A model generated the notes under the pieces. It did not search any database and had not been told where the DNA came from. It saw only the letters and a program-made list of their open reading frames with translations. A DNA stretch of 64,000 bases, from NCBI RefSeq assembly GCF_001931485.1, contig NZ_MSDV01000023.1, positions 62,001 to 126,000 of the forward strand, in the 5' to 3' direction. This DNA comes from Burkholderia sp. SRS-W-2-2016. Its GTDB lineage: Bacteria > Pseudomonadota > Gammaproteobacteria > Burkholderiales > Burkholderiaceae. A program made the position numbers and the translations under genes. Shown in pieces: positions 24,784 to 33,806 of the stretch. Within the stretch, counting starts at the first letter, position 1. Each line of letters opens with the position of its first letter.

Positions 24784-25374
24784 ATGTGGGTGGTCAAGAT
24801 CGGAGGCAGTCTGAGTCACGACCCGACGCTGCGCGATTGGCTCGGCGAATTGTGCGAAGTCGGCGGAGGACGCGTGGTCATCGTGCCGGGCGGCGGCGAC
24901 TTCGCGGACAAGGTCCGTCAGTACCAGGGCGAGTGGCGTTTCGACGACCTCGCCGCGCACAACATGTGTCTGCTCGCGATGACGCAATACGCGCTGCTGA
25001 TGCAGGGGGTATCGCCGGAACTGGTGCTGGCATCGAGCGAGGCGAAGATTCGCCGCACGTTGCGCGACGGCCACGTTGCCGTGTGGGTGCCGACCGCGCT
25101 GATGCGCGACACGCCCGATGCGATGAGCAACTGGGACACGACCTCGGACAGCCTCGCGGCCTGGCTGTCGACGATGCTCAACGCGGAGCGGCTGGTTGTG
25201 GTGAAGTCGTGCGCGATCGCCGCGGATGAACCGCTGGAGGCGCTGGCTGCGGCGGGCGTGGTCGATCGGCGGTTTGTCGGGTATGTCAGTGATGCTAATT
25301 ATGTGGTCGAGCTGCTCGATAAGAATAGCGTGGCGTTGATGCGGGATCGGTTGTTGAATATTCCGGTGACTTGA
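24784..25374 (+). CDS. amino-acid-kinase-fold enzyme, MfnE-like
   Basis: 196 residues. MWVVKIGGSLSHDP and RVVIVPGGGDFADKVRQ are the AAK nucleotide-binding motifs, with SNWDTTSDSLAAWLSTML and LVVVKSCAI later. Short AAK proteins in this context act in methanofuran synthesis (MfnE, phosphorylating aminomethylfuran-methyl phosphate). The ATG follows GCGAGGACAACAGTC. A 198-bp gap separates it from the previous gene; it shows no ORF of note. This is the last C1 gene before the low-GC accessory region. Confidence 0.82.
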   Translation: MWVVKIGGSLSHDPTLRDWLGELCEVGGGRVVIVPGGGDFADKVRQYQGEWRFDDLAAHNMCLLAMTQYALLMQGVSPELVLASSEAKIRRTLRDGHVAVWVPTALMRDTPDAMSNWDTTSDSLAAWLSTMLNAERLVVVKSCAIAADEPLEALAAAGVVDRRFVGYVSDANYVVELLDKNSVALMRDRLLNIPVT

Positions 25375-25540
25375 GGGGGCGGCGAGTTCGGGTTTGTATA
25401 TCCCCAAAAAATAGACTCTTTGTGGATTTCCGCGGGGAGTGATTGTGGAAAGGTTGTAACCGGCAGCCAATTTGGGAAATTTAATCGAGCCGCCTAGATC
25501 GTCAACAACTTTTTCCTGGTTCCGCGTTCCCTTCCTGTGT

Positions 25541-26173
25541 TCAATTACGGCTGGCGATAGCAAGCCTGGCTGCCAATCCTGCGAAAACTGACGCAAGCAG
25601 ATATTGAGGGACGCGCGACTGACGGCGTCGGCTAGCCCACTGCCGGCTAGGTTGACTTGCGGAAAGTATGACGACGCCGTTCACGATCAGGCCGATGAAG
25701 TTGAGCACTGTCGCGAGCGTCAAGATCTGAAAGGCCACAGCCCCATCTTGCGGACGCACAAATTGGGGGAACAGCGCAAGGACGAACAACGCCATCTTCG
25801 GATTGAGCAGATTGGTTGGCAGCCCTTGCCTGAAAATCTTTCCAACGGGAAAACTAACTTCGCTTCCAGCCCGTGCAATCGGGATCGAGGAGGCTCGAAA
25901 GGTCTTCCACGCAAGATAGAGCAGGTAGGTCGCGCCAGCGAATCGAACCACATCGTAAGCAATGGGAACAGCGAGAAACAACTGGGACAGGCCAAACGCT
26001 GCCGCCATCGCGTGGCAGTACGTTCCCACGAGAATTCCGGCAAGCGATGCAAAGCCGGCAGATCGTCCCTGACTAACGCTTCGGGACGCTATTAGCAGCA
26101 TGTCCGGACCGGGCGCCATGGTAAGGGCGAGACTGGCACCCGAGAAGAGTCCGAGCGTAGTGAGGCTGAGCAT
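25541..26173 (-). CDS. LysE/RhtB-family amino-acid exporter
   Basis: 210 residues with about six hydrophobic segments. The family signature is at the N-terminus: GASLALTMAPGPDMLLIASRSVSQGR, followed by GILVGTYCHAMAAAFGLS and AGATYLLYLAWKTFR. Members export amino acids or related compounds. ATG at 26173 follows AAAAGGAGACCTC. Base composition is lower in GC than the C1 genes upstream, marking the edge of the accessory segment. Confidence 0.9.
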   Translation of the reverse strand: MLSLTTLGLFSGASLALTMAPGPDMLLIASRSVSQGRSAGFASLAGILVGTYCHAMAAAFGLSQLFLAVPIAYDVVRFAGATYLLYLAWKTFRASSIPIARAGSEVSFPVGKIFRQGLPTNLLNPKMALFVLALFPQFVRPQDGAVAFQILTLATVLNFIGLIVNGVVILSASQPSRQWASRRRQSRVPQYLLASVFAGLAARLAIASRN

Positions 26174-26476
26174 GAGGTCTCCTTTTGTTGGTAACACAAA
26201 AGGGTTCTCAGTTTAATGAACGAATTTCAGGGGGGCAATCAGTTTGACTGGCCGCTTTCGGTCATGCTGTAAATCCGCTTGGGGGCGTGTGCCGGCGATT
26301 GCCGGAGGTCTCCAGGATCAGGCTGTGTATGCCAATTGCGTGAGGCGGTGACCGGCCATATTGAGACGCCTGATACCTGCATCTGCATTGTCGACAAGCG
26401 AGGTCAAGGGCCTCGAACCGGTAGTTACTATTAAACACGTGCATAATCCTCGTGACCTGCTCAGCGAGGAAACACG
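26174..26476. other. 303-bp intergenic region
   Basis: No convincing gene. It contains GACTGGCCGCTTTCGG (26246-26261), which recurs with one change at 28846-28861, so it may hold part of a dispersed repeat. It must also contain promoters for the two divergent flanking genes. Confidence 0.5.
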
Positions 26477-27481
26477 GTGAAGTACTGGATTATTCGGATT
26501 GCATTAGCGGTGCTCGCATTGATTGTTCTTGTCACCGCATTGGGTAGTGCCTACGAAGCTTATGAACGGCACGTGATCAGGAAGCGCTTTCCTCCGCCAG
26601 GAGAACTTGTCGATATCGGTGATCGAAAAATCCAGCTCTATTGCGTCGGCACTGGTTCGCCAACGGTAGTTTTTGAATCAGGTCTAGATATAAGTGGTGC
26701 ATTGAGTTGGTCGGCAGTTCTGCCTTCAGTGGCCGAGAAAACCCGTGCGTGCGCCTATAGCCGCGCAGGAATTATGTGGAGTGGTTCGCGGAGTGGCTCA
26801 CCTAGTGCAAAAGCTATTGCGGAAGATTTGCACCGTGCGTTGAATGGAGCCGGTGAGCGTGGCCCGTTCGTACTGGTTGGGCAGTCCTTAGGAGGCCCGT
26901 ACATCACGACCTACACAAAATATTACGGCGCGGACGTGGCGGGCCTGGTATTTGTAGATGCATCGCACCCAGATCAGGTGAAGGAGCTCGATAAGGTGAT
27001 GCCGCCGTCGGATACGAAGCTGGCGGACGTCGGTGCGTCGCTGGCCTGGAGCGGACTGGTGCGGGCGTTGACTCCGGCTTTGGTCCCACAGGCACCGAAT
27101 CAAAGCCTCAACGACGTTCAGGCGATCAGGGCTTACGCGCCTACCTCCATAGGGCCGATGCTGCGGGAAAACGACGCCTTGAATGACACACTTGCAGAGG
27201 CCGGAACATTTCGTCAACTCGGTCAACGCCCTCTTTACGTCTTGACGGCGATGGCGCCGTTCTCGCCGGCCGCTCTTCAATCCATGAAGATAACGAGCGC
27301 CCAAGGCGAACAGGTGCGAGGTATCTGGAAGCGGTTGCAGGATGATGAGGCTTCATGGTCGTCAAATAGCCGCCATGAATATGTTGACTCAGACCATGAC
27401 ATCCAATTCGAGCGGCCCGATGTAGTCATTCATGCCGTGGGCTCTGTAGTAGATTCGGTCCGTGCGAATCATCGCGACTGA
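26477..27481 (+). CDS. membrane-anchored alpha/beta hydrolase
   Basis: 334 residues. The first ~25 residues form a hydrophobic anchor or signal segment (WIIRIALAVLALIVLVTALG). The hydrolase core has VGTGSPTVVFESGL, then nucleophile Ser137 in VLVGQSLGGPYI, a likely Asp in VFVDASHPDQV, and a C-terminal DSDHDIQFERPD that supplies the His. GTG start with GCGAGGAAACACG upstream. The substrate cannot be told. Low GC and isolated position suggest acquisition with the accessory region. Confidence 0.82.
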   Translation: MKYWIIRIALAVLALIVLVTALGSAYEAYERHVIRKRFPPPGELVDIGDRKIQLYCVGTGSPTVVFESGLDISGALSWSAVLPSVAEKTRACAYSRAGIMWSGSRSGSPSAKAIAEDLHRALNGAGERGPFVLVGQSLGGPYITTYTKYYGADVAGLVFVDASHPDQVKELDKVMPPSDTKLADVGASLAWSGLVRALTPALVPQAPNQSLNDVQAIRAYAPTSIGPMLRENDALNDTLAEAGTFRQLGQRPLYVLTAMAPFSPAALQSMKITSAQGEQVRGIWKRLQDDEASWSSNSRHEYVDSDHDIQFERPDVVIHAVGSVVDSVRANHRD

Positions 27482-27623
27482 ATGGCTGCTCTGGGGGGCG
27501 GTGAAGCTCGTTTGTGAGTCGGGTTCGGTCGACCGCGGCGGGCAGCAGTCGGCCACAACCGGTCGTTGAGCCGGATGTCCTGAATCGGCGACAATCCAAG
27601 TTGCCAATTACTCAGCAAACGAG

Positions 27624-28202
27624 ATGAATCTGAAACGCATACTTCCGATATCGCTCATCGCGGTGTTGATGTTGCCGATCGCTGCTCTGGCTATCGTGAA
27701 ACCTCTTCGAGTTGTCGTGCCATCGCTCGTACCCGGGATAGCGTGCCCGCTCCCGAATATTTGCACCGACAGCGTTGCACGCTTTCGGGACGCACAACAA
27801 CTTTATGAAAAGGGACTTTCCACGGCGGTGGCCGCTGTGGGTCCATTCCAGCAGGTGCCTCGGGTTGTGTTTTGCACGACTTCGGCGTGCGCCGATTCAT
27901 TTGGACTTGGACGACGCGCAGCAGAAACGGTAGGAGATTTTGGCCTGGTTGTCGCTCCTCGAGGCTGGAAGCCGTTTTATCTCGCGCATGAGTTGATCCA
28001 TTATCGGCAAGCGGAATCGTTGGGAAATCTGGCCGTTGCAACGAAGCCAAAGTGGCTGATTGAAGGTATGGCGTACTCGTTGAGTGGTGACCCTCGCCAT
28101 CCTCTTGGCGAGCCCTTTGAGCAATGGCGTTCTCAGTTCGAAACATGGCATTCGAACTTGGGCGCTCTCGACCTATGGGATGCAGCTCGCCGCGTGCGTT
28201 GA
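27624..28202 (+). CDS. secreted HEXXH zinc metallopeptidase-like protein
   Basis: 192 residues. An N-terminal signal or anchor helix (ILPISLIAVLMLPIAALAI) precedes a domain with HELIH at residues 122-126 and WLIEGMAYSLSGDPR with Glu148, the arrangement of a gluzincin zinc site. Four Cys (41, 47, 84, 89) could form disulfides, consistent with export. I do not recognise a named family. The neighbouring genes give no pathway. The low GC matches the island. Confidence 0.65.
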   Translation: MNLKRILPISLIAVLMLPIAALAIVKPLRVVVPSLVPGIACPLPNICTDSVARFRDAQQLYEKGLSTAVAAVGPFQQVPRVVFCTTSACADSFGLGRRAAETVGDFGLVVAPRGWKPFYLAHELIHYRQAESLGNLAVATKPKWLIEGMAYSLSGDPRHPLGEPFEQWRSQFETWHSNLGALDLWDAARRVR

Positions 28203-28278
28203 AATCCGCCCGCGCGATCCGCGCAGAAGCTCGCCAGATAGCAACGGTGCGCATGAACGTCCGTTTCGGAGAAGTGCG

Positions 28279-28746
28279 ATGGACAGCTTCGGGTCGGATT
28301 ATGCCTTTCGCATAGAAGGCGAGCCCGACACGATTGCCGAGGTTGGTCGTCGGGCACTAGCCGGCCAAATGCCGTCGCTCGACTGTTGGAACCAGCTGGT
28401 CGACAATCTCGTCTGGCAACACACAGCAACTCCGGAGGCAGACATCATGACAAATGAAATAGCTCTCTCTGCAAAGCGTGTTCGGTACTACTCGGAGTGC
28501 GACGAAACTGCATTTTTTGAGTGGCTCGACAAGCTGTCTTGCGTGAAGCGCTATGAAGGCGAGCTCGACGTATTAAGTATCTATGTCGATGAGACCAAAG
28601 TCGACGAGAATGCTTTGCGCGATTTGCTTGCTCTGTTCCGGCGTTTTGCGGTGGAGATGGAGCAGCTTCGCGTCTTTGACCGACAGGAATTCGCGCCCTG
28701 GTTCCGGGATCCGCGGGCCTACTGGCACGCCGTGGTGTTTCAATAG
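28279..28746 (+). CDS. hypothetical protein, 155 aa
   Basis: Starts at ATG 28279 with CGGAGAAGTGCG upstream; a longer frame back to 28084 overlaps the metallopeptidase gene and is unlikely. The protein is acidic and soluble, with no signal peptide or membrane helix. Segments such as SECDETAFFEWLDKLSCVKRYEG and ENALRDLLALFRRFAVEM suggest a mixed alpha/beta fold. Its size and acidic character are like those of immunity proteins, but no family is recognised. Confidence 0.6.
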   Translation: MDSFGSDYAFRIEGEPDTIAEVGRRALAGQMPSLDCWNQLVDNLVWQHTATPEADIMTNEIALSAKRVRYYSECDETAFFEWLDKLSCVKRYEGELDVLSIYVDETKVDENALRDLLALFRRFAVEMEQLRVFDRQEFAPWFRDPRAYWHAVVFQ

Positions 28747-29043
28747 CAGTGAAAGATTTAATCTTCCAAATACGACGAAGCAGGCATTGAACGTCTGCTC
28801 TCGATAAATGCATCCGACCGCTGTGGGTCGGGAGTTCGCACTCGCGACTGGCCGCTTCCGGGAAGCGAAATTCCACTGGCCGGTTTCCGGCGATGAATTT
28901 GAAGAGCGGATTGACGCAACCCGACCCGAAGCAGCCGCTGGATCGTGCCGATAACGGTCACTCAAGATGTCGAAGGCTTACCGGAGCATTGCTCAAGGAT
29001 TACCCCGACCGCCACTTCCTCGCCCCCGGCAGGCGATCCGTTT
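28747..29043. other. 297-bp intergenic region
   Basis: No supportable gene. It holds GACTGGCCGCTTCCGG (28846-28861), a near copy of a sequence at 26246-26261, next to smaller GGCCG/CCGG motifs. It probably represents a decayed dispersed repeat. Confidence 0.45.
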
Positions 29044-29511
29044 TTACAGTTTCCGCTTTGCGAGCTCACCTTTAAGACCTTTCACAAACGCGGCCGAGCA
29101 GCCGTCGCGTGTGTACGGAGAGAAACCTGGCACTTTCGCAACCTGATGCCACTCAAAATGGATTTCGTTAGGGTCTTGAGGAAGACGCTTGACCTCTACG
29201 AACGCCTGTAGGCACTCATCATCACCATCACTACCCGAAGTGGCCCAGACATAGATTGCGGGATCTGTGTTAGGTGGAGGAGCTTTGGGATCCGCGAACG
29301 ATACAGCGGAAAAGCCAGCCCCCTTGAACGCGGCCACCAGCGATTGGGTCGCTGCGTCGTCCGTGTCAGCGCCGCGCCTGACGGCCGGCACATATACCTT
29401 TGAAACCTTTACCGGCGGACCGGCGTCGACCTGATTCATCGAGCATCCAGCGATCAAGACCGCACAAAGTGCAATTACAAACTTGCGCAACCACAAGATT
29501 CTCGTAGACAT
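29044..29511 (-). CDS. small lipoprotein of unknown function
   Basis: 155 residues from ATG 29511, which is better spaced from AAAGGGA than ATG 29517. The signal peptide ends in a lipobox (VLIAGC), so the mature protein is a lipoprotein starting at that Cys. The body contains VYVPAVRRGADTDDAATQSLVAAFKGAGF and DPAIYVWATSGSDGDDE, possibly an alpha/beta domain. No family recognised. Confidence 0.72.
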   Translation of the reverse strand: MSTRILWLRKFVIALCAVLIAGCSMNQVDAGPPVKVSKVYVPAVRRGADTDDAATQSLVAAFKGAGFSAVSFADPKAPPPNTDPAIYVWATSGSDGDDECLQAFVEVKRLPQDPNEIHFEWHQVAKVPGFSPYTRDGCSAAFVKGLKGELAKRKL

Positions 29512-29614
29512 CGTCATTCCCTTTACGCACTCCTGCTGCCTTGCTCGCCGGACGTTTCTGCGCCCCTATCCGCCGCACGCCGTGTTCAGATGGATCGTGC
29601 CGCAATCGCGCCTG

Positions 29615-30658
29615 TCAGAATCCAACCTTTTCGTTCTTGTTTACACACCAGTAGGTGAAGTAGTTATCGTCCCGACAGAGGGTGAAAACTTGCTTTTCCT
29701 GTGCTGCCTGAGGCGCTACTTTCCTGCCACGCGAGGGCGTCGCCGGACTTGAATCGCTGATTTCCAGCGCGTCGAGGAACGCGTTGCCCGGCTTGACTGC
29801 CAAGGCGTGGTGAGCCGAATACACGACCACGGGGAACTGATGGGGAACGGCCTTTGAAGAAACTCTTGGGAGCGTATCGAGATCGATCTGCCTGAAGGTA
29901 ACCGTGAGCGTGTTGTCGTTCATTACAGTGCGATCGTGCGACGCGTCGACAAAAGTGACGGGCCCGACACCCACCGTAAAGCCAAGTTTGATCGAGTCGG
30001 TAATAGTTAGCCCGATGACGTAGGTATTCTCGTTCTTCTGCTCGTTCGTCGTGTAATCGAGGCCGGACAGGCACGGCGTCGATCTTCGCGCGCTGACAAG
30101 CCCCTCATGAAGGGCAATGAGCAACGTCGATATAGCCGCGCCAGCTTCACGGTTCTCGAATGGCTCCTTTGTGAACAGGCTGGGATAGTAGCCGTCTGGG
30201 ACCGGGTATTCGTAGAACGAAATAGTCTGGGCGTTCTCCCTCTTTTTCGTACCGTCAAACGACGGTCCAAACGTTGCCACGCTCGCCGCTATCGGAAGAT
30301 GTAGTGTTGTTGTAGTATCGTTTTTGAGCGTCGTTTTGAGCTCAAGCTTAAGACTGTCGATATGAAAGTCGATCATGCCTTTCACACACTCGTCGCCTGC
30401 GTCCTGCGTTTCCGCACGCGCAACCTGCTTCGCTGCGGCCGCAGTTTCGAGCCGCTTCTTGTGGGTGTACAGGAGATAGTCCCCGACCTGTCGCTTTACC
30501 TCAGCCTGCACCTTCGAGACTTGCGCTACGTCGACCGTGTTCGACGTTGGGAGAATCGTCGACGAGCAACCCGCCAGACTGAGGGCACCGACACACGTCG
30601 CAAGTGCAGTCAGCCGAGCCTGATCGCGGCTCTCTCCTGCCGCCGTGTGTTTTTTCAC
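29615..30658 (-). CDS. lipoprotein of unknown function, 347 aa
   Basis: GTG start at 30658, preceded by CGGAGCAAAAAA, gives a signal peptide with lipobox ALSLAGC; the longer frame to 30787 would bury it. A helical region (TVDVAQVSKVQAEVKRQVGDYLLYTHKKRLE) follows, then a beta-rich domain with VIGLTITDSIKLGFTVGVGPVTFVDAS. The C-terminus has two Cys (FTLCRDDNYFTYWC). Two lipoprotein genes in tandem suggest an envelope-associated unit. No family recognised. Confidence 0.68.
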   Translation of the reverse strand: MKKHTAAGESRDQARLTALATCVGALSLAGCSSTILPTSNTVDVAQVSKVQAEVKRQVGDYLLYTHKKRLETAAAAKQVARAETQDAGDECVKGMIDFHIDSLKLELKTTLKNDTTTTLHLPIAASVATFGPSFDGTKKRENAQTISFYEYPVPDGYYPSLFTKEPFENREAGAAISTLLIALHEGLVSARRSTPCLSGLDYTTNEQKNENTYVIGLTITDSIKLGFTVGVGPVTFVDASHDRTVMNDNTLTVTFRQIDLDTLPRVSSKAVPHQFPVVVYSAHHALAVKPGNAFLDALEISDSSPATPSRGRKVAPQAAQEKQVFTLCRDDNYFTYWCVNKNEKVGF

Positions 30659-31015
30659 TTTTTTGCTCCGAGTCAGCCTGCGGCCCTCGCCGTAGTGAGG
30701 GATCTCACGTAATGCGTCGGCGAACACCAACAAAAGGAAAAATAGTTGATCAAACTGAAACCCTCCGTTGGGACAATCCCGTATCACTACAATTGCCGTT
30801 GCGTGCGCAACCCGGCGCCGACTTGTAGTCTGACGGTGTTGCTCGTCGTGTTACCCGGGTGCCGGTTTGAAACCTTGGGTAGTGAAATACACTCACAGGA
30901 CGAAAATTCGCGAGGAATGGTAGATAGGTCTGGCTAGTATTTCAATGAGAGCAGGAGAGCGAGTTGCAATATCGTGGTTCCAATTGCAGGCGGAAACAGC
31001 AAACACGGTGATTGA

Positions 31016-32074
31016 ATGACCAGACCGACCAGAACGATCAACAAGCTTCATTTCGAAGACCTCAGCGCTGGCCGCTTTGAGGATCTTTCGCTCGCGCTCG
31101 TCTATCGCCTTCGCCAATGGCAGGACATCCACCACGACGGCCGCACCGGAGCGGACGGTGGCGTCGATATCCGGGCTATCGAGGCGGCATTGGACAATTC
31201 GCTGCGCGACTGGTATGTCCAGTGCAAGCGCTACGCTACGTTTACGGCTGCACACGCAAAAGCGGCCATCCACGAGGCCGTCGGCAAAACTACCGTGCCG
31301 CCAGAGGTGATGCTCCTCATAGTCGGATGCGACGTCTCTCTGGCCACGCGCACGGCGTATGAGAAGGCCGCCGCCGACGCGGGAATCCAGACAGCGATCA
31401 TGTGGACGGCGTCCAAACTGGAGGCAATGCTGTACGCCGAGCACACGGATCTGCTTTTTAGCTATTTTGGGGTGTCGCTTGCGCGACAGGAGCGTAAGCG
31501 CGAGGACGACCTACGTCGGAGACTCGCCATGAAGCGCAAGATGACGCGCATTTTCCCGCGCGACTACAAGCCAAAAGTCGTCATTCATTCAATCGACGAC
31601 GACCTGTATCCTGAAAGCGACACAACCGGAAGCCGCGGCATCAGCCCGTGGTTTCGGGTTGAATTTGCGGGCCACTACCACGCTGGCATCGAGGTGTACC
31701 TCGACATCGAGCACATCATCGTCGATCGGGTCGACGGCGCATGGGCCGAGGTGCGATACGGCGCCAACGGGATTGAAGGGAGCAGAGACCTGAAAGAAGC
31801 ACTTTCGAACACACGATACGATGTGGTGAAGGCGTTCACCATTGGCCGCATCCCGTTTCGGAACATTTTTGAGGTTGATGAAGAGGGAGACGAGTATTAC
31901 CCCGAGCCTCACCTCTATTGCAGGTTTGCGGACCGCGGAACGCCCTACGAGCTCGTCCTGCGACGCGAAGTGGATGGGTATAGGGAGTTCCATCCTGGCG
32001 AGCGATTCCGGTTCGAAGACCGGGATACACGCGCGTTCTTGAATCAGGACCCGGGCGGCCCGCCCGCGTGTTGA
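31016..32074 (+). CDS. PD-(D/E)xK nuclease-like protein with unknown C-terminal domain
   Basis: 352 residues. The N-terminal ~165 residues carry the Mrr/restriction-endonuclease-like pattern: FEDLSLALVYRLRQ (helix), GADGGVDIRA with Asp51, then WYVQCKRYATF with Gln69 and Lys71, matching a D...QxK catalytic site. A basic linker (ERKREDDLRRRLAMKRKM) leads to a ~180-residue C-terminal domain rich in beta strands and acidic residues, not recognised. It may be a DNA-targeting defence protein; no methylase or partner is adjacent. Confidence 0.65.
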   Translation: MTRPTRTINKLHFEDLSAGRFEDLSLALVYRLRQWQDIHHDGRTGADGGVDIRAIEAALDNSLRDWYVQCKRYATFTAAHAKAAIHEAVGKTTVPPEVMLLIVGCDVSLATRTAYEKAAADAGIQTAIMWTASKLEAMLYAEHTDLLFSYFGVSLARQERKREDDLRRRLAMKRKMTRIFPRDYKPKVVIHSIDDDLYPESDTTGSRGISPWFRVEFAGHYHAGIEVYLDIEHIIVDRVDGAWAEVRYGANGIEGSRDLKEALSNTRYDVVKAFTIGRIPFRNIFEVDEEGDEYYPEPHLYCRFADRGTPYELVLRREVDGYREFHPGERFRFEDRDTRAFLNQDPGGPPAC

Positions 32075-32612
32075 ATGGCGATAAGTGTGGTGCTAGTGTC
32101 CCCGACACCTGCGTCGACCCTGTCGATCGGCTTTCGCCCCTACAAAGCGGCGCGAAGCGGTCCGTCGCCTATACTGAACGGCACGAACAGAGGGAGTCGA
32201 CGCTAGTCCGCGGGCACTCATTGTCAACGATTTAGGCCACGTGGGCGACTGTCCGGTTGTGGCCGATTGGGTGAGGTCGCCAACGGCCGCTTAGTCGCCC
32301 TCCAGTTCGCAAAATCTGAATTTGGCTGACTGACCGGTGTGGAGAAAGTTGTCTGACCGTAGTGGGTCGAACACAGTCCCACCGCGAAAATCCGCGAAGA
32401 GCCTTTTTGAGCCTCCAGTCGAATGCTGCCGGAGGAGCGGACGTTCACTCGTTTGTATATAGCATCCGCGTTTATCAGAATTTCAAACTAATCAGGCACG
32501 GGTCGCATTGTCATTTTTATATATTCGATTTGCATCAAATTTACAACTGTTAACTTATTCCGAACGGTAGTTTGAGGTATTTTTCGGCGCATTAATAAAT
32601 ACGCTACGCAGA
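32075..32612. other. 538-bp AT-richer intergenic region
   Basis: No convincing coding region. It contains CCGGTTGTGGCCGA (32253-32266), whose exact complement occurs at 27549-27562, and an AT-rich end (32440-32612) likely to hold the promoter of the downstream gene. Confidence 0.5.
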
Positions 32613-33122
32613 ATGAATAACAAGATGTTCAGGCTGGTTTTCAGCTGGTGCCGGGGTGTGCTCGTTGCTGTTGCTGAAACCGCCATTGCCCACGGCAGGG
32701 CAATTCAGGGCGAAACCCATCCATCACCCTCGCGGCACCCAATCACGCTGTTCGCGATGCGTCACGCAGCATTCGCTGCGCTGATTCTCGCCGGATTCGC
32801 TCCCGCTTTCTCGAATGAGCAGATCGTGCATTCAGGCGCGCACGTCAAACCCGATCCGGTGCCCGCTGGCGTGACGACGCCCTACGCCTACGAAATCACG
32901 GAAGGTGGCGCCGGCGATATCACGCAGATGGACAGCCGGATGTTGACGTTCAATTTCTCGACGACACAGCCTGTGACGGGTACGCCCGCGCTCGAACTGG
33001 CGACCGTTACGGCTGCGGGCGTGACCTACTCTCCGACAGTTGCGGGACCGCTTATGGCCGCCGGCCCGAATTACAGCGTCGCCGGCTCTCCGAACCAGGT
33101 GGGCTGTACGTGGTTCGCCTGA
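32613..33122 (+). pseudogene. truncated ESPR-type exoprotein (autotransporter/TpsA remnant)
   Basis: 169 residues. The N-terminus MNNKMFRLVFSWCRGVLVAV plus the following AETAIAHGRA is an extended signal peptide (ESPR) used by type V secreted giants. A conventional signal helix (HAAFAALILAGFAPAFS) follows. The mature part is only ~90 residues (starting NEQIVHSGAHVKPD) and ends at a TGA, with no haemagglutinin repeats or translocator domain. ESPR proteins are normally over 500 residues, so this is most likely a decayed or truncated gene. The alternative is a small secreted protein that borrowed the signal. Confidence 0.6.
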
Positions 33123-33158
33123 CGAAGTAACTGGGCAGGCACCGGAGAAGCACTTGAG

Positions 33159-33440
33159 GTGTCTTGCGATATCGAGTCGTTTCACGACCAAGAACTCGTT
33201 GACTATGAGGATGCCGCACTTGCGGAAGCCTTCTTTGGGGAGTGGATTCGAAGGGGCGGACCTGGTCCGTCGAATTCTCAATGCGTTGGTTATAAGCGTC
33301 CTCTTCTCTTAGGCGGAGTGGACGCGGTTGAGAATCTGGAATTGATTGATCTTGACGTCTATTGGACCCCTATCTACAAGCCGACAGGTTTTCCCACTGC
33401 ACGCGTGACGGTCGGCTTCCAGTTGACTGCGCAGTTCTGA
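33159..33440 (+). CDS. Tdi1/DUF1851-like immunity protein fragment
   Basis: 93 residues from a GTG preceded by CCGGAGAAGCACTTGAG. It includes DIESFHDQELVDYEDAALAE and then YKRPLLLGGVDAVENLELID followed by LDVYW. The latter resembles the C-terminal block of DUF1851/Tdi1-type immunity proteins and SUKH-like relatives. Members are usually ~150-200 residues, and the C-terminus here ends in a different-looking tail, so it is probably a fragment. It follows the truncated ESPR gene, hinting at a degraded toxin/immunity locus. Confidence 0.45.
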   Translation: MSCDIESFHDQELVDYEDAALAEAFFGEWIRRGGPGPSNSQCVGYKRPLLLGGVDAVENLELIDLDVYWTPIYKPTGFPTARVTVGFQLTAQF

Positions 33441-33806
33441 GCAATCCGAAATTGGGTCGCGTCAGAGGGCCATCTTGCTGTGGCCGTCTTCCGATCATGG
33501 CAACGGACCAATTAGACGATGACGAGTCAGCCACGGATGCCCCATAGCAGACTCCATGCCGTAATTGCGCCGACCTATCCAGGTGAGCAGGGTGCCACGT
33601 CGCGCCAGAATTTTGCATGCGCAAAAGTTTCCCGGTGGCATAACATTCTTATCAACATGAAGTCGCTTTAAACGACCGTATAAAAAAGTAAAAGAAAAAC
33701 CAACACGGCAATGCGCAACGAGTGGTTCCAGTTCTGCCGCAGCCTCGCTTTCCCGATAGAAGATTTACACGAATATTTACTTAAAGCCAATGACGGGGTG
33801 AATGTA
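33441..33806. other. 366-bp intergenic region
   Basis: No supportable gene. The AT-rich part near 33650-33720 contains GTCGCTTTAAACGAC (33661-33675), a small stem followed by an A-rich stretch. It may hold the promoter of the following gene. Confidence 0.4.

Noticed and set aside
25375..25540. Integrase or attachment site at the island edge
   Set aside because: No tRNA end, direct repeat or recombinase frame could be identified by eye.
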